DNA of 64,000 bases, taken from Micromonospora parva. Lineage in GTDB: Bacteria; Actinomycetota; Actinomycetes; Mycobacteriales; Micromonosporaceae. This document shows positions 63,458 to 64,000 of this stretch, piece by piece. The notes under the pieces were generated by a model. The model was given only the letters and a program-made list of their open reading frames with translations, searched no databases and had not been told where the DNA came from. A program made the translations under genes and the position numbers. Positions within the stretch are counted from its first letter, which is position 1, and every line of letters begins with the position of its first letter. The stretch spans positions 1 to 64,000 of the forward strand of contig NZ_JNZS01000025.1 of the NCBI RefSeq assembly GCF_000718515.1, written 5' to 3'.

Positions 63458-64000
63458 TCAGCGGGCCGGGGCGGCCACCCGGGTCAGCGCGTCGAGCAGG
63501 AACACCTCGGTGCCGGCCAGGCCGGTGCAGCAGAAGACCGAGACCTGGTCCGCGCTGGTCCGGCCGGGGACCGCGCCGGCCAGGACGCCGCCCAGGTCGC
63601 GCAACCGCCCGAGGTACGGGGGCGTGGCGGCGAGCATCGGCGGCTGGTAGTCGACCGCCTGGACCGGTGAGTCGGTGACCAGCAGATCGGCGGTGTCCAG
63701 CAGGTCGGTCCCGAACTCGCTGCGGTCGCGTTGCTTGAAGCCGACCGCGTTGACGTGGGTGCCGGGGCTGAGGTCGGCGGCGCGCAGCACCGGGGTCGGG
63801 CTGGTGGTCGCCAGCACCACCAGGTCCCGCCCGGCGACGGCCGAGCCCGGGTCGGCCACCGCGCGGGCCGGCACGCCCAGTTCGGCACGGACCCGGCTGG
63901 CGAAGGTCTCCCGGCGAGCGGCGGACCGGCTGTGCACCACCACCTCGCGTAGCGGGCGGACCGCGGCGGCGGCCCATACCTGGGTCCACGCCTGCCGGCC
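63458..64000 (-). CDS. Ornithine cyclodeaminase/mu-crystallin family protein, partial
   Basis: C-terminal 180 residues of a gene whose start lies beyond the window. [25 protein letters not shown] is the start of the NAD(P)-binding domain. [37 protein letters not shown] and the ending [14 protein letters not shown] fit ornithine cyclodeaminase/ketimine reductase relatives. The catalytic N-terminal part is not visible, so the reaction cannot be assigned. It reads toward rimO, stopping 89 nt before it. Confidence 0.85.
   Translation of the reverse strand, partial: GRQAWTQVWAAAAVRPLREVVVHSRSAARRETFASRVRAELGVPARAVADPGSAVAGRDLVVLATTSPTPVLRAADLSPGTHVNAVGFKQRDRSEFGTDLLDTADLLVTDSPVQAVDYQPPMLAATPPYLGRLRDLGGVLAGAVPGRTSADQVSVFCCTGLAGTEVFLLDALTRVAAPAR

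Overview
The window looks like chromosomal DNA of a filamentous, plant-litter-degrading actinomycete of the Micromonosporaceae, most likely Micromonospora or a close relative. The reasons are the very high G+C with GTG/ATG starts and GGAGG-type ribosome binding sites, CBM2-bearing cellulase and pectate lyase, an FxSxx-COOH peptide locus, the ClgR-PspA-PspM set next to cinA-pgsA-rimO, and recA-recX followed on the far side by DUF3046. I see no insertion sequence, prophage, CRISPR array, tRNA or rRNA.

Layout. 0.3-3.5 kb: secreted GH5 cellulase and PL1 pectate lyase, with a structured 5' UTR before the first and a LacI-type operator before the second. 3.5-6.2 kb: miaB and an alpha/beta hydrolase. 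6.2-15.4 kb: a six-gene minus-strand FxSxx-COOH operon (precursor peptide, radical SAM/HEXXH maturase, AAC(3)-like acyltransferase, two TIR-like proteins, and a MinD-like/NB-ARC/TPR giant). 15.5-17.5 kb: a DUF2277 gene, an unknown Cys-rich gene and selD. 17.7-21.2 kb: a gluABCD-type amino-acid ABC transporter. 21-26.5 kb: rny, a BKACE enzyme, recX, recA with a LexA box, and DUF3046. 26.5-35.8 kb: MFS exporter, membrane protein, Tat-exported amine oxidase, UdgX-type uracil-DNA glycosylase, a 39-aa membrane peptide, a MocR regulator divergent from a PNPOx-GNAT fusion plus LysE exporter, and a Spo0M-like protein. 36-44.7 kb: two CNNM/CBS membrane proteins and a complete Mrp (Mnh) Na+/H+ antiporter operon. 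45-54.2 kb: Lhr helicase, a lipoprotein, SAM hydrolase, CPCC protein, SH3 protein and Nei glycosylase. 54.3-58 kb: a large multicopper-oxidase-fold protein that seems to have lost its copper ligands, fused to fibronectin III repeats. 58-64 kb: pspM-pspA-clgR, cinA, pgsA, rimO, and the end of an ornithine-cyclodeaminase-like gene.

Themes. DNA repair is well represented (RecA, RecX, UdgX, Nei, Lhr), as are envelope stress and ion homeostasis (ClgR-PspA-PspM, Mrp, CNNM). Two iron-sulfur methylthiotransferases (MiaB, RimO) are present. 

The most unusual signals are not ordinary genes. (1) Three tiny reading frames all starting MSARSE are chained by 4-nt ATGA/GTGA overlaps between consecutive genes at two separate operons. 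(2) Four long intergenic palindromes each lie 11-25 nt beyond the stop codon of a minus-strand gene, three of them beside G-quadruplex-like tracts. (3) The FxSxx-COOH operon couples a modified peptide to TIR and STAND-like proteins. (4) The multicopper-oxidase-like protein has degenerate ligands. All calls come from reading the sequence; no database search was run.
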